A stretch of 64,000 nt of DNA from Trichosphaerium sp. ATCC 40318 (Eukaryota; Discosea; Flabellinia; Trichosidae), in the NCBI GenBank assembly GCA_038496445.1, contig JALMLS010000355.1, positions 31,008 through 95,007 on the forward strand, given 5' to 3'. The notes under the pieces are model-generated. The model did not search any database. It was given only the letters and a program-made list of their open reading frames with translations, and had not been told where the DNA came from. Shown here piece by piece: positions 12,905 to 24,385 of the stretch. The position numbers and the translations under genes are program-made. Every line of letters begins with the position of its first letter. The stretch's first letter is position 1.

Positions 12905-13364
12905 CAATCACTTAAACCCTTTTGTTGCTAAGAATTGGTACGTAATTGGCTGTTCTACGGGAAGTTGCCAATCAAATCGCCGTGACTGTCCGAGCTATAT
13001 GTAAGCGCTTCCACATAGGCTTAAACGCTTTGTTTAACACCATGTACCAAGTGTGAAAGTACGAAAGTTTATAACTACGGTATGCACAATAATTTATTTT
13101 CCCTCAGGATGGGACATTTTATCTCACCAAATTTGATGAAAACTCGCAAAAAATCGGCCAAATAGTTGTGTTTTGTATTTCTTTTGAAAACTCGTGCTCA
13201 CTTTCGGTGTAATAATTTCAACGTTTAACGTTTAAAAAAGCATCAAACACGCGTTTATTACGTAGGTTAGAACATGTTACCAAAAATGTCGCGAAATTCA
13301 CAAAAAAAGCGGACAAACGTTTTGGCCATCTCTTCTTTTCAAAATTGGCTCGTAAACAACTCAT
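12905..13364. other. Gap upstream of the P450
   Basis: AT-rich sequence. A 78-residue minus-strand frame (13218-13454) overlaps the P450 start and is taken as a shadow. Nothing else recognised. Confidence 0.4.
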
Positions 13365-15437
13365 ATGTATCTTCTCCTTGTTGCGTTTGCCGTAGTTCCA
13401 TTCATAGTAGCAGTATTGCTGTACACAAGGCATAAAGTACGTTAATGGATTCAACAGAAAAGAGCTTACTCCCGTCAGTTGTACCTCAACAATAGACCTT
13501 GTAATGGACCTCCAGGCCTCCCAATCATTGGAACGCTGGCAACAGACTTCAAAAATAAAGAGAGGTATTTAGACTATCTGGGTGACCTCAAGGATGAGGT
13601 AAGTACAAAAAAGAACATAGCTTTCTTAGTTGGCCTTCTTTTTTCCTAACACGTGTTGATGCTTACTATTAATAGTATGGCTCTGAAATATTCCTTTCAA
13701 ATCTGTTTATGGAGGGTGTATTGTTGCTTCAACCAGAGGATGTAAAACATATACTCTACAGTAACAACAAAAACTATACAAGACAAGGTACGCATAGGCA
13801 CACTTAGCTATTGTTTTTGTAGTCTTTTGCTATCACTTAATGATTGCTCATGATGTCCGTAGGTATGAATAAGAATTACTTCTGGTTCAAGTGGCTTGGC
13901 GCAGGCATTTTCAATGCATGGGGAGCTAACTGGAAAGAACAGAGGTGAGCTCAAGAGATTGAAAAAAACCACTTACAATTTGTAGGAAAACAGCAAGACC
14001 TCTTTTTCATAAGCTTGTACTGAAAGAGATGATGCCTCAGTTTAGAGAAAACGCAAGAAAAGTGATAGATATACTTAACGATCATGTCAAATCAGGAAAG
14101 TCTATTGATATACAGGATTTATACTTTCGTTATACACTGGATACTTTTGGGAAACTCGGATTTGGTGAAGATCTCAATTCTCTTAGATCTAAACCAGAGT
14201 TTGCCTCATGTTTTGACAAGACACAAGAGTTTGTGGCATCTTCTTTTACAAACCCATTCCTGATTGTACGTCCATAGACACCACTGCTTCTGAGCGCTAA
14301 TTGTTGGTGTAGTACACAGGGAAAACTGAGTTTGAAAAGTGCATAGCGACTATAGAAAAGGCTGTTTATGGTTTCATTTCAGATAGAAGAAAGTTACCAC
14401 GTGAAGAGTTATTAAAACGAAAGGTAACAATATGATTAGTGAACATTAAAGCCCAAATATTGCTTTGTCTTCAAGGCGTTTAAGCAAGTGTTTAATTGTG
14501 TTTTGTTAGGATTTGTTATCAAGATTTATGTGCCTACGGGACGACGATGGTGAACCTTATTCAGACAAATACCTCGTGATATTTTTATGAACTTCTTAAT
14601 AGCAGGCAGAGGTAAGTTCCAGTGACAGTTCTCATACTTTTATGAGCTTTTTTGTGACCTCCTTTCTACAGACACTACAGCTGTATTGATGTCATGGTTT
14701 ACTTACTGTATCGCTCTCAATCCGAAGTGTTTAAAGGAAATAGAAAAAGAGATTGATATGAAGTTCCCAAACAACATTGAACCAGATAGCGCAGTGTACC
14801 AAGACATGCCTGTTCTCAGAAATGTATACTTTTAGTACACAATCTTCAGCTGCTTATCGTCTCATTAGACTATTCAAGAAACTCTGCGTATGTATCCTCC
14901 AGTACCACTAAACGGAAGATTTGCGATCAATGACGATGTTCTTCCAAGTGGTGTAAAGATCAAAGCGGTACGCAAATCAAGAGTACACTCTGTATACAAT
15001 AGTTTGAAGTTGACGTATTTTATAGGGTTTGAGAGCCCGCACGTGTACATATTTAATGCACCGTGACAAAGAGTGGTGGAGTGAACCAAATACTTTCAAG
15101 CCAGGTAAACCATTAACACATGATGGATTGTTTATTAACGAACTCTGTTTATAGAACGTTGGGAAGACCCTAATCTATTAAAGCATCCGTTTCAGTTTGT
15201 ACCTTTCCACGCAGGTCCACAAATATGTATGACATTTACTGAAACATGTGACAGGATTTTAAGATTTGTTTAGGCTTAGGGAAAGGTTTGGCTTTGATGG
15301 AAGCAAAGACACTTCTTATAATGATATTTCAAAGATTTAAAATACAGTTATCACCTGAGCATCTAGTTGTACCTAAAGCGAAAGTAATCCTATTCTCAAA
15401 AACAGGTATCAAAGTTAATGTTAGCAAAAGACTTTAG
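13365..15437 (+). CDS. Cytochrome P450, CYP86/CYP704-like fatty acid hydroxylase type, with an apparent frame break
   Basis: Membrane-anchored haem monooxygenase. The start at 13365 gives an N-terminal anchor (LLLVAFAVVPFIVAVLLY). Then come the proline-rich GPPGLPIIG, the I-helix AGRDTTA, the K-helix ETLRMYPPVP, the PERW motif and the haem-Cys loop FHAGPQICLGKGLA, joined by a 47-nt intron. AGRDTTA with this layout is typical of the plant/fungal omega-hydroxylase clan. About ten introns, the first only 21 nt (13437-13457). Near 14572-14575 one base is missing: the frame needs SDKYL-RDIFMNF but the sequence gives ACCTCGTGAT. All other exons are intact, so a lost base in a C run (assembly error) is as likely as a young pseudogene. 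Confidence 0.85.
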
Positions 15438-15799
15438 AATAATAAAGACACCATGCTGTGTTCAAGCTATTTCGAACTGAGTGCTTTAAGTGATATGTCA
15501 AGATATGGCTTAAAAGTAAACGATCTAATCCTTGTTCAGTTTCCTTAGCCCTTGTATTTGTATCATTTTCTTTTCGTTGTCAAAAACTTTCATCAAAAAT
15601 CCAGATTGACTGATAAGGAAACTCTTTGAATACTGGCCAGGTCGATGCGCTACAAACTCGAAAACAGCTACCCAACATTACGGTCTTAAACGTAGACATA
15701 GACTTAATAGACAAAACATTCATTCATTCCTAATACTTGTTATTGGCTTTAGTACTACAAGTAGTTATGTACAATATATTTTTTATTTTTGGTTTGGGT
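15438..15799. other. Convergent intergenic spacer
   Basis: Lies between the stop of the P450 (plus) and the stop of the minus-strand gene ending at 15800. AT-rich; no gene or repeat seen. Confidence 0.5.
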
Positions 15800-17803
15800 T
15801 TAAATAGATGGTGGTATCCAAGGTTTGCCAACACCTATCCTACGAATTGGTTTGGTAACTTCTCTTACAATTTTTCTCTTAAATAATTTGGTTGCCAATG
15901 CTACCAATTTCCTGTAAACACGTGTTAGCTCAAAGGAAACCAACATAAAAAGCAAAAATAGTAAACAATAAGTAGTCTCAAGCAAGATAATGACGAAAAG
16001 AAAAAATTGTTTTGAGTTATTTGTACCTTTGTAAAGTCTTTTTACTTCGTGCTTTAAATATTGATAGATCCCAATCAAAGCGAGGATATATTAATTGCAA
16101 GCATTCAGGAAAAATCTGTCGTGATAATCCAGAGAAACAAGAATTATATTGCCTCATCTGATCATAAGAAACACGATACCAATCCGCTGCATGTTTTATT
16201 CCTATTTCCTTCTCGCAATCTTTAATAAAAGTAAGCTTGTTGGTACACACTTCACCATACAATTTGTATGAATCGTGTATAAAAATCACGTGATTCATCA
16301 ATTTTTCGTGGGTGTTATCAAAGAAAACTTTTCCGCCTTTTTGGCAAAAAACCCCCGACTTTTTACATTGGATTATTACTTGGACGATACTCATCCGATA
16401 TCACGTGGTTTTTTAAAGTTGTGGGAGTAATTGAACTAGAAAATAAGTGCTTACTCCTTAGAAATGAAATTATATTCTCATTTTTCTTCCAGCAATCGAT
16501 AGATAGGTTCCTGTAATAATAAAAAATTATTTTTTAATGGTTTTTGAACAAAATAAAATTTGTACCTGAAACGCCACTCCTCCCATGGATGATGTGGATA
16601 TAATGTTGTTACAGCTCTGACGAATGAACCATCATACCTTGTTCATAAAGAATTAAGACAAAAGAAAGGAACAAAGCGGTTAATATGAAACTCACCTGGC
16701 ATAAACAAGGGTAAATTCTCCATGCTTTATGAGCGCTGCACCATTACAATCATACCAATCATCTAGTATTTTGATATTCATAGCTTCAGCCATAGTATTC
16801 ATTTTACGATGTTGATGTGTCATATCTTCCCAACAGTTCGATGGAGAGTTACTGCAGAAAGCAAAAAGTAAGCGCTAGACAAAAAAAATTTACGCAAAAA
16901 CTATGAATTGTTGAGGCAACGGTGGCCTTTATAATATGGAACATACGTGAAAAGGTAAGGTATAAAATCATATTCTGGGTATATCTTAATTAAAGCCTGA
17001 TAAATGGAGTAGTTATAGCTAGACAAAGTAAGTTCATCGAGCTTTCTTATTTTATTCTGATTTTTTTTGTTTTCATTTATTCACGTACTGGTATTTCATT
17101 ACTGCCTCACTTCCGTATGTATGGAAATCCTTCATTGATACATCATACCATTGATCAAAAGTCTTTACACCCATTAATTTTCCGATACCTTCAAAGAAAG
17201 TTTTATGATTTTTAATATCGTTCCAATATTTCTGAGGTACTTTTCTATCACGTGTATTGTTAACAACAAAAATATATAAAAAGAATAGATAAAATTCCTG
17301 CTCAAACAAGTACGTAGTACAAGATACTGGCAAATTATTTCTCCAGCAGCAGTCGTTGCCTCAAAAAACTTAAATATTCGCATTTTTCAAAAAATTACTC
17401 CTGTCGCAACAGATGCCAAAACAGTTGGCTTTCTTTATGATTTTTAATAACGTACACAAAACGCCATGGTTCCCATTTATGTTCTGGGTAAATATCCGTC
17501 AATGTTTGGAACATAGAACCGTTAAATCTGAACGTAAAAAAAAATGTAAGAAAAAAGCGTGTCATCAAAATATTTGTTTCTATAAACGAACATAGCCTAT
17601 TGGTAAGGCCGTTTAAGTGGTTTTGGCGTTCTTTTAGCGATGTTTAGGGTCTGTGACGTACTTTGATGATACAAACGCTCCTCCATATTTGTTAGAGTGG
17701 AAATTAGTGACCTATACCAGTCTTCTGCGATTTTAACGCGTAATTGTGGCGCGAGGATTCTGTCAACAAAATATCGTTCGGCAACCAGTGCTCTGAGGTT
17801 CAT
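15800..17803 (-). CDS. Protein with tandem 'DWY...YPExxW' repeats
   Basis: No named family recognised. At least four units of about 60-70 residues repeat the pattern (W..N...F...L.I)..DWYxV...GGxxL..Y.GS...AL..IYPExxWxxWxF, for example NGSMFQTLTDIYPEHKW, NYSIYQALIKIYPEYDF, DGSFVRAVTTLYPHHPWEEW and the final LQLIYPRFDWDLSIF. I associate similar units with uncharacterised fungal and algal proteins. The C-terminus is basic (KLFKRKIVREVTKPIRR) and ends WIPPSI. Many short introns fall between half-units. In the first exon (near 17711) one base seems missing between EDWYR and VTNFHSNKYGG. The region about 16395-16440 was not resolved, so this could be two genes. Confidence 0.55.
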
Positions 17804-18003
17804 ACGCGTCTCGCTATAGCATAAGCATATATGCGCTAATTTTCAGGCAAATCAAGTATATTTTGATTTGATGCTTGTCAATTAATGTACCAATGCTACG
17901 ACAAGCGTTATACTATCAGTTACAATCACAAAAGAACGGTTTTGACTGTGAACGCTACAACTTGCTCTGTAAATGCTCTAAAAGAGCGTGTCATTGGCGT
18001 TTA

Positions 18004-19406
<1,403 letters not shown>

Positions 19407-19635
19407 AGACAAAACCAAAACTGCAGAACTAGAAACTAGTTACCTTGTAAAGCTCATTGACTATTTTGACGTTGCAATAAAACCGCAGTAGTTGTAAACG
19501 CCTAAACATTATGATACCGTTTGGCTGCTTTCTCAGGTTATTGCAAATTCTTCGACACACGTGAGAACACTTAAGTGATGCTAAGTTGTGAATCAAAAAG
19601 AAATCAGTTACAAAAAATCAAACGAAGCATAAAAG

Positions 19636-21216
19636 ATGTCAAACGATATGAAATTGTTCAAAGGGTTCACAACCAAAAACTACGCCGACCAAGGCAAAGC
19701 TTTTCTAAACGTACGCATGAAACAAATCCTTCAAACTTTCTTTAGTTGTTAACTTCAAGCCTCTTCTCACTGTATACGAATAGGCTTACTGGGGAGATTG
19801 CGGTGGTATGTCTAAAACAGCGCGAAGAGCAGGTAGAAATGTATAAATACTAAACTTTGATTATAGAGAGTGCTGAGAAGGTTTGGAATATTGTAAACAA
19901 GTTTGTAGAGCTAGACTTGGATAAGGCTGAAAACGGTTGTGACTTGGATGAGTTCAAGTACGCTTTATAATATCTTCTTTCGCTTGAATTAATCAATATA
20001 TAGCGCCCACAGAGTGTTGGAGTTCTTTGGCACGTTTTTTTTCTAATGTCCACGTTTTTTTTAACGACGTCCCACCTGTTTTGTTTCGAGACCGACAAGC
20101 GCTTATACTTGCGTAGGAGAAACCAAAACAGTGAAGGAAATGAGAGAGGTACCGTTTTGTTTTTTTTTCGTTATTTTAAGCAAGATCACGTGTGGGAAAA
20201 TGGTAAATTAAATCCTCTTGTAGGAGCTCCTCAAAGCTGATTTGGATTTTAACAAGAGATTGGCTGTTATCGAGTATTGTCTCTGGTCTAACGGTAAAAC
20301 CGTTTCAGAGTTTGTAAAACGCCCTCAAGTATGTGCACAGCTTTTAGTAGAAGATAGGGTTCATTTTAACTTTTAAAAAAGGGCGAGAGTGACGCCATCA
20401 AGAAGGCTCAAGAGATGCTTAACCAAGTGCTTGTAGCACTTGAAGATGCTAAAGCAAAGGCAGCAATAGCAAAAGAAAAACTTGCTGAAGCTGTGTCATG
20501 CGAGAAACAAGCAAAAGCTGATTTAGAAGAACAAAAGGCAGCGTTAGCCGAGGTTCAGGTATGAGCAGTTGGTTCAGTTTTTTTTCTCTCGTAATTACTC
20601 ATTTTGTTCAATAGCAACTTGAAGACGCCTACAACAAAAAGACAGAGAGTCTCAAAGCCAAAACTGAAACAGGTGGTGTTGTTACAAGAAATAGGGCAAA
20701 GAATGAGCTCGCTCAACATTTAGCAGGTAACGTCAAATTTCTCTCAAATTGTCATATATTTACGAATTATTAGAGGATCCGTTACCTCTTCGTACTGCAA
20801 AGATTTCAAACGAAGCTGCTACCAGAAAAGCAGGTACTTGAATCTGATAGTGGCTACATTATAATAATGCCTTTCCTTTTAGAAAAGTCAACTGCTGCAG
20901 CCGTAGCAGCAAGAGAATCAGCCGAAGCAGCTAAAAAAGAAGTACATATTTACTTCCCTGTTACGTGGAATGTGCACTAACAGTTTTTAGGCTGATGATG
21001 CTGTTGCAACAATGCAACAAAAGATGGCGGAGGCTCAAGCAGCGCTTGATGATGCTAAAAAAACTGGTTGTGGTCAAGGCAATATTTGGGCACGTGCTCT
21101 TTTTTTTTTTTTGTTGTGTTTTTTTGACTAATTAAATACACTAGTGGATTGAAAGACAACTAACAGAAGCCAAAAAGTATATGCCAATGAGCAAAGGAGG
21201 TATTTCCAAAAAATAG
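19636..21216 (+). CDS. Calcium-regulated actin-bundling protein, ABP34 family
   Basis: Homologue of the Dictyostelium 34-kDa actin bundler. The start at 19636 gives MSNDMKLFKGFTTKNYADQG. Family blocks follow: AFLNAYWGD, an acidic DLDKAENGCDLDEF segment, a second EF-hand-like loop DLDFNKRLAVIE in which the usual Gly6 is Lys, a long charged Ala/Lys/Glu coiled coil, the conserved AKNELAQHLAEDPLPLRT with EAATRKA, and a C-terminal region ending KKYMPMSKGG. It would cross-link actin filaments in pseudopodia. About ten introns. The junctions between about 20030 and 20150 are difficult: an intron from 20009 is needed to avoid a TAA near 20043. Confidence 0.85.
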
Positions 21217-21484
21217 ACTTTTTGAGAACCTTTTGCAGTTGGATGTTTGATGTAACACCTATAAAACGTAATTAAATAAGTAAGTTTATGTTCTACCAAA
21301 AAGGCTTTAATTCTGAGAGTACTTTTTCTTTTTTCTCTTTTCTTGTTTGCTGCATACGGTACCATTCTGAATACACTCAACCATGAGATTAATTACATCT
21401 TGTTTGCACAACAATGGTACAGAGTGCTCTGTGGTCGTTTCAGTTCGATTAAAACACAATATTGTTTTTGATTAGATAGATATT
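21217..21484. other. Convergent spacer between ABP34-like and KCTD genes
   Basis: AT-rich, no further gene seen. It separates stop codons at 21216 (plus) and 21485 (minus). Confidence 0.5.
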
Positions 21485-22471
21485 TTATTGCGGTACAATT
21501 TCGACACTATCGCCAACGTAGTGTAGATTCACATGTAAACGCCACTTCCCTGTTGGAACAGGTATGCTAATTTTTACTTGCGACTGCTCCAAAGAAAGAA
21601 CATTGTTTTTGAGTACCATGGTAGCTTTCCCAGTGAAAAGTTGTGTAGTAGTTGTTGAAACTGGACTTCCCTTGATGAACTTTTTATCTCTGGTCCAACC
21701 GTACGTATCTGAAGAATACGAATTTTTGGTAGGCTTCGTTGCTGCTCTTACTATACCGACAAACATCCAGCTATTAGTACAATGTATTTTAAGAGTCCAC
21801 ACAGCACTGTCTTCAACAATATTTGTACCAAAAACAGCTGAATGACCATCCACACGTTTAGAAGCACGTTGTGGAGTTACAGTAATGTTACCAGCACATA
21901 ATGTTGAGGAGAAGCTATCAATCGCATGTTGTGTAATTTGTATTCCGAGGTAGTCTACAAGTACAGCAAAATCTTCGTCTACTTGCTTGAGTTTGCTTAC
22001 TTTTGGAAGATTCGGCATTTTTTCTCCTTTCATGCTGGCTGCTCTAAGAGAATCCAGTATTACATCGAAATGTCTTGGATTTATGTCTAGAAATACTCTG
22101 CCGTCCTCGTCTAGGGTATGCTTGTCTTCCCAGCGCCCACTGAACATTATTTCGAGCAGCGAGCCTGGAATCATGCAAAGTGTGCGTCGCGTTGTAGACA
22201 CGAAGGTACCACCGATGTTTAGCTTGATAATATCTGATTTGCTCGTTTTTCCTGCCATGAGCTTCTTTTCGTCCTCAAATTGCTTTAAACGTTCTTCTAG
22301 CTCTTTAGCTTTCTCCGAGCAAGTTTCTTTTTGTGTTTTTAGTTCGTTGCTGAAAGATTGATACAATGAATCAAGTTTTGTGTCTGTCATGCTATGCTTT
22401 TTAGAAGAATGAATTGTCGAACCGTTGACTTGACTTAACCACCTAATCAACTTACTTGGTTTTACCGGCAT
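21485..22471 (-). CDS. KCTD-type BTB/T1-domain protein with C-terminal SPRY-like domain
   Basis: One exon, 328 residues. An N-terminal coiled coil (about 30-75, LDSLYQSFSNELKTQKE and EKAKELEERLKQFEDEKK) precedes a T1/BTB domain (about 80-180: IKLNIGGTFVSTTRRTL, GSLLEIMFSGRWE, DEDGRVFLDINPRHFDVILD, VLVDYLGI). The rest (TLKIHCTNSWMFVGIVRAA..YGWTRDKKFIKGS) looks like the SPRY-type beta sandwich found after KCTD domains in many protist and algal proteins. Such proteins often act as cullin-3 adaptors, inferred here. The second Met (residue 28, MTDTKLDS) is an alternative start. Unusually for this window it has no introns. Confidence 0.85.
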   Translation of the reverse strand: MPVKPSKLIRWLSQVNGSTIHSSKKHSMTDTKLDSLYQSFSNELKTQKETCSEKAKELEERLKQFEDEKKLMAGKTSKSDIIKLNIGGTFVSTTRRTLCMIPGSLLEIMFSGRWEDKHTLDEDGRVFLDINPRHFDVILDSLRAASMKGEKMPNLPKVSKLKQVDEDFAVLVDYLGIQITQHAIDSFSSTLCAGNITVTPQRASKRVDGHSAVFGTNIVEDSAVWTLKIHCTNSWMFVGIVRAATKPTKNSYSSDTYGWTRDKKFIKGSPVSTTTTQLFTGKATMVLKNNVLSLEQSQVKISIPVPTGKWRLHVNLHYVGDSVEIVPQ

Positions 22472-22628
22472 GTTTTTATGTTTCGCCTTGACAATACTTG
22501 TCTCCCAACCACGTTGATAATCTTCTTGAGCAACACATCAACGGAAAAGTGAAGCAAAAGCACATTATTCAATATGACTGTTTTTTTGGTAGGGTACGCT
22601 AGGTGTTGCCAATTAAGTCATTTTAAAG

Positions 22629-23901
22629 ATGGATACGTTACTTCCAGAGCTAGTTATAGTCATTATAGAACAGTTGTCCCTGTACGATATACACAGGGCT
22701 GGGTTGGTAAACAAACACTGGCAGAAAGCGGCAACGAATGATTTATTTTGGCAAAAACTCTGCGTATCACGTGGGTGGCTACGAAAGTCGAACGTATTTC
22801 CTCATTTTCGTTTTTTTTGCGAAATTAAATCTGGAGCTTTTAATTAATTTACAGGAGACCACCTGGCGCGCTTTCTACAGTGACAAGTATAAATGTTATA
22901 CCGTATATGCTCCTCTTATTACAGCATCAAAAAAAGAAACGGAGAAAGCGCTAAAAGACAACAACAGAGGTGTACACATGCTACACATAGCGTCGACGTA
23001 CTCGGGGTATAGTTTATCCAAAATTGCCCGCATTGTCTTTTATTTAATTAGCACATTATATCTTTACGTTATCACGTGATTGACAACACACATAGGGCGA
23101 TACGTAGTTGGCAAATAGCTCCAGCCGTAGCCAGAAAGATATCGCGACTTGAGTTGGAGACAGTGCTCGCTGTGCCTTACGAGAAGCTAGTTCGTACATT
23201 AGATATACATAAGTTATACTTATACGCCACTAGATCAGTGCGATGCTTGATGTAGAAAATAGGCACGCTTGGGATAAAACTGTTACTTCAGGAAGAGTTG
23301 TAAATAGGCTTGATAGTAACAATTGTATTGCTCACTATGTTCACTTTGGTACGCTCTCTATAAAGGATTTATTGGTTTTAACTACCATCAGGTATAATAC
23401 ATACACTCGAGATGCGCTCTGTACAATATATAAACAATGGTATAACTATGGTGACCTCTACAAAACTGTTTTTGTCTTACATTTTTATGATACAGGCAAC
23501 ACTTTTCTTATTTCTGAACAATCTGTAAATTCTCACCCTGATGTTCCTCATGTTACCCTTCCAGGAAAAGAAATGCTTAAATTTGCATGTAAGTTATTAG
23601 ACGAAAACGTGGGTGAGTACTAACTGTTTACGGAAAAGGTTATAGGATACAAAAACTAACAGAGAAGTTGTGCAAATTTAGATATATAGTCCAAGCTTTC
23701 TATGCATTATATGACCCTCAAACGTTTAAGAACATTAGAATAAAAGCAATATGTAAATTGGAGAAGATTTACGGAGCTCAGAATATAAAAGAAAGCAACC
23801 ATCATGGCACATATGATCAGAATCGCATGCTTTCAATTTTCAAAATAGATTATCCTCCCAATACTGAAGACTCCTCTCTAGCAATAGACTCCCATTTCTA
23901 A
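22629..23901 (+). CDS. F-box plus START-domain protein (copy B)
   Basis: Paralogue of 11166-12506. The F-box is MDTLLPELVIVIIEQLS..NDLFWQKLCVSRGW. The START fold is clearer here: LELETVLAVPYEKLISAM, LDVENRHAWDKTVTSGRVV, IAHYVHFGTLSIKDLLVLTT, NYGNTFLISEQSVNSHPDVP, then KLCKFRYIVQAF and LYDPQTFKNIRIKAICKL. Splices use GT-AG introns including one of about 44 nt before ISAM and one of about 98 nt from 22998. The Trp in HAWDK and the HPDVP block match START consensus positions. Its C-terminal tail is longer than that of copy A. It lies divergent from the KCTD gene, with a spacer of about 160 bp. Confidence 0.8.
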
Positions 23902-24385
23902 TTTTATTTCCTCGCAAGAAGTGTTTGTACATTAGTATTAAATAATGTTTTAAAAAGGTATTCCTGTACGTCAATTTAGTGAAAAATCAATATTTGCTAA
24001 AAAAGCATCGTTAAAAAAGACTTTAATACGATAAGTCTGAGGTAGTATAAGGTTCATAACAAATGGGCCACTGAAATGTCAATATAAGGGGTTGTGTTTA
24101 TAGATTCAAATAAATTGTAAAGTATTGTAGAATTTAGCGAAAGCAAACACAAAACTTTTTATCAAATTTATTTCAGTTAAAATTAGTACATTGTAATGCA
24201 CAAAGCACTGAAGCTGTAATGGTTCGTTTTTTTATTATAACGATTGCTGACAATGTTGCATGTAGAAACAAAGCAAGAGAGGTAGTATAAACATTGTATT
24301 CAGAACCAAAGAGCGAGATCGGTATTATGAGAGCTCAAATACATGTTTAACTGTTAAATCGGATGTATACATTCATTATAAAGCA
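23902..24385. other. Gap, nothing recognised
   Basis: AT-rich sequence between two plus-strand genes. No conserved frame, repeat or RNA gene seen. Confidence 0.5.

Noticed and set aside
14571-14600. Possible extra intron in the P450 explaining the frame shift
   Set aside because: The protein block on both sides is continuous with the family, leaving no room for an intron; a missing base fits better.
21564-22361. Two plus-strand frames over the KCTD gene
   Set aside because: Shadows of the strong T1-domain frame on the minus strand.
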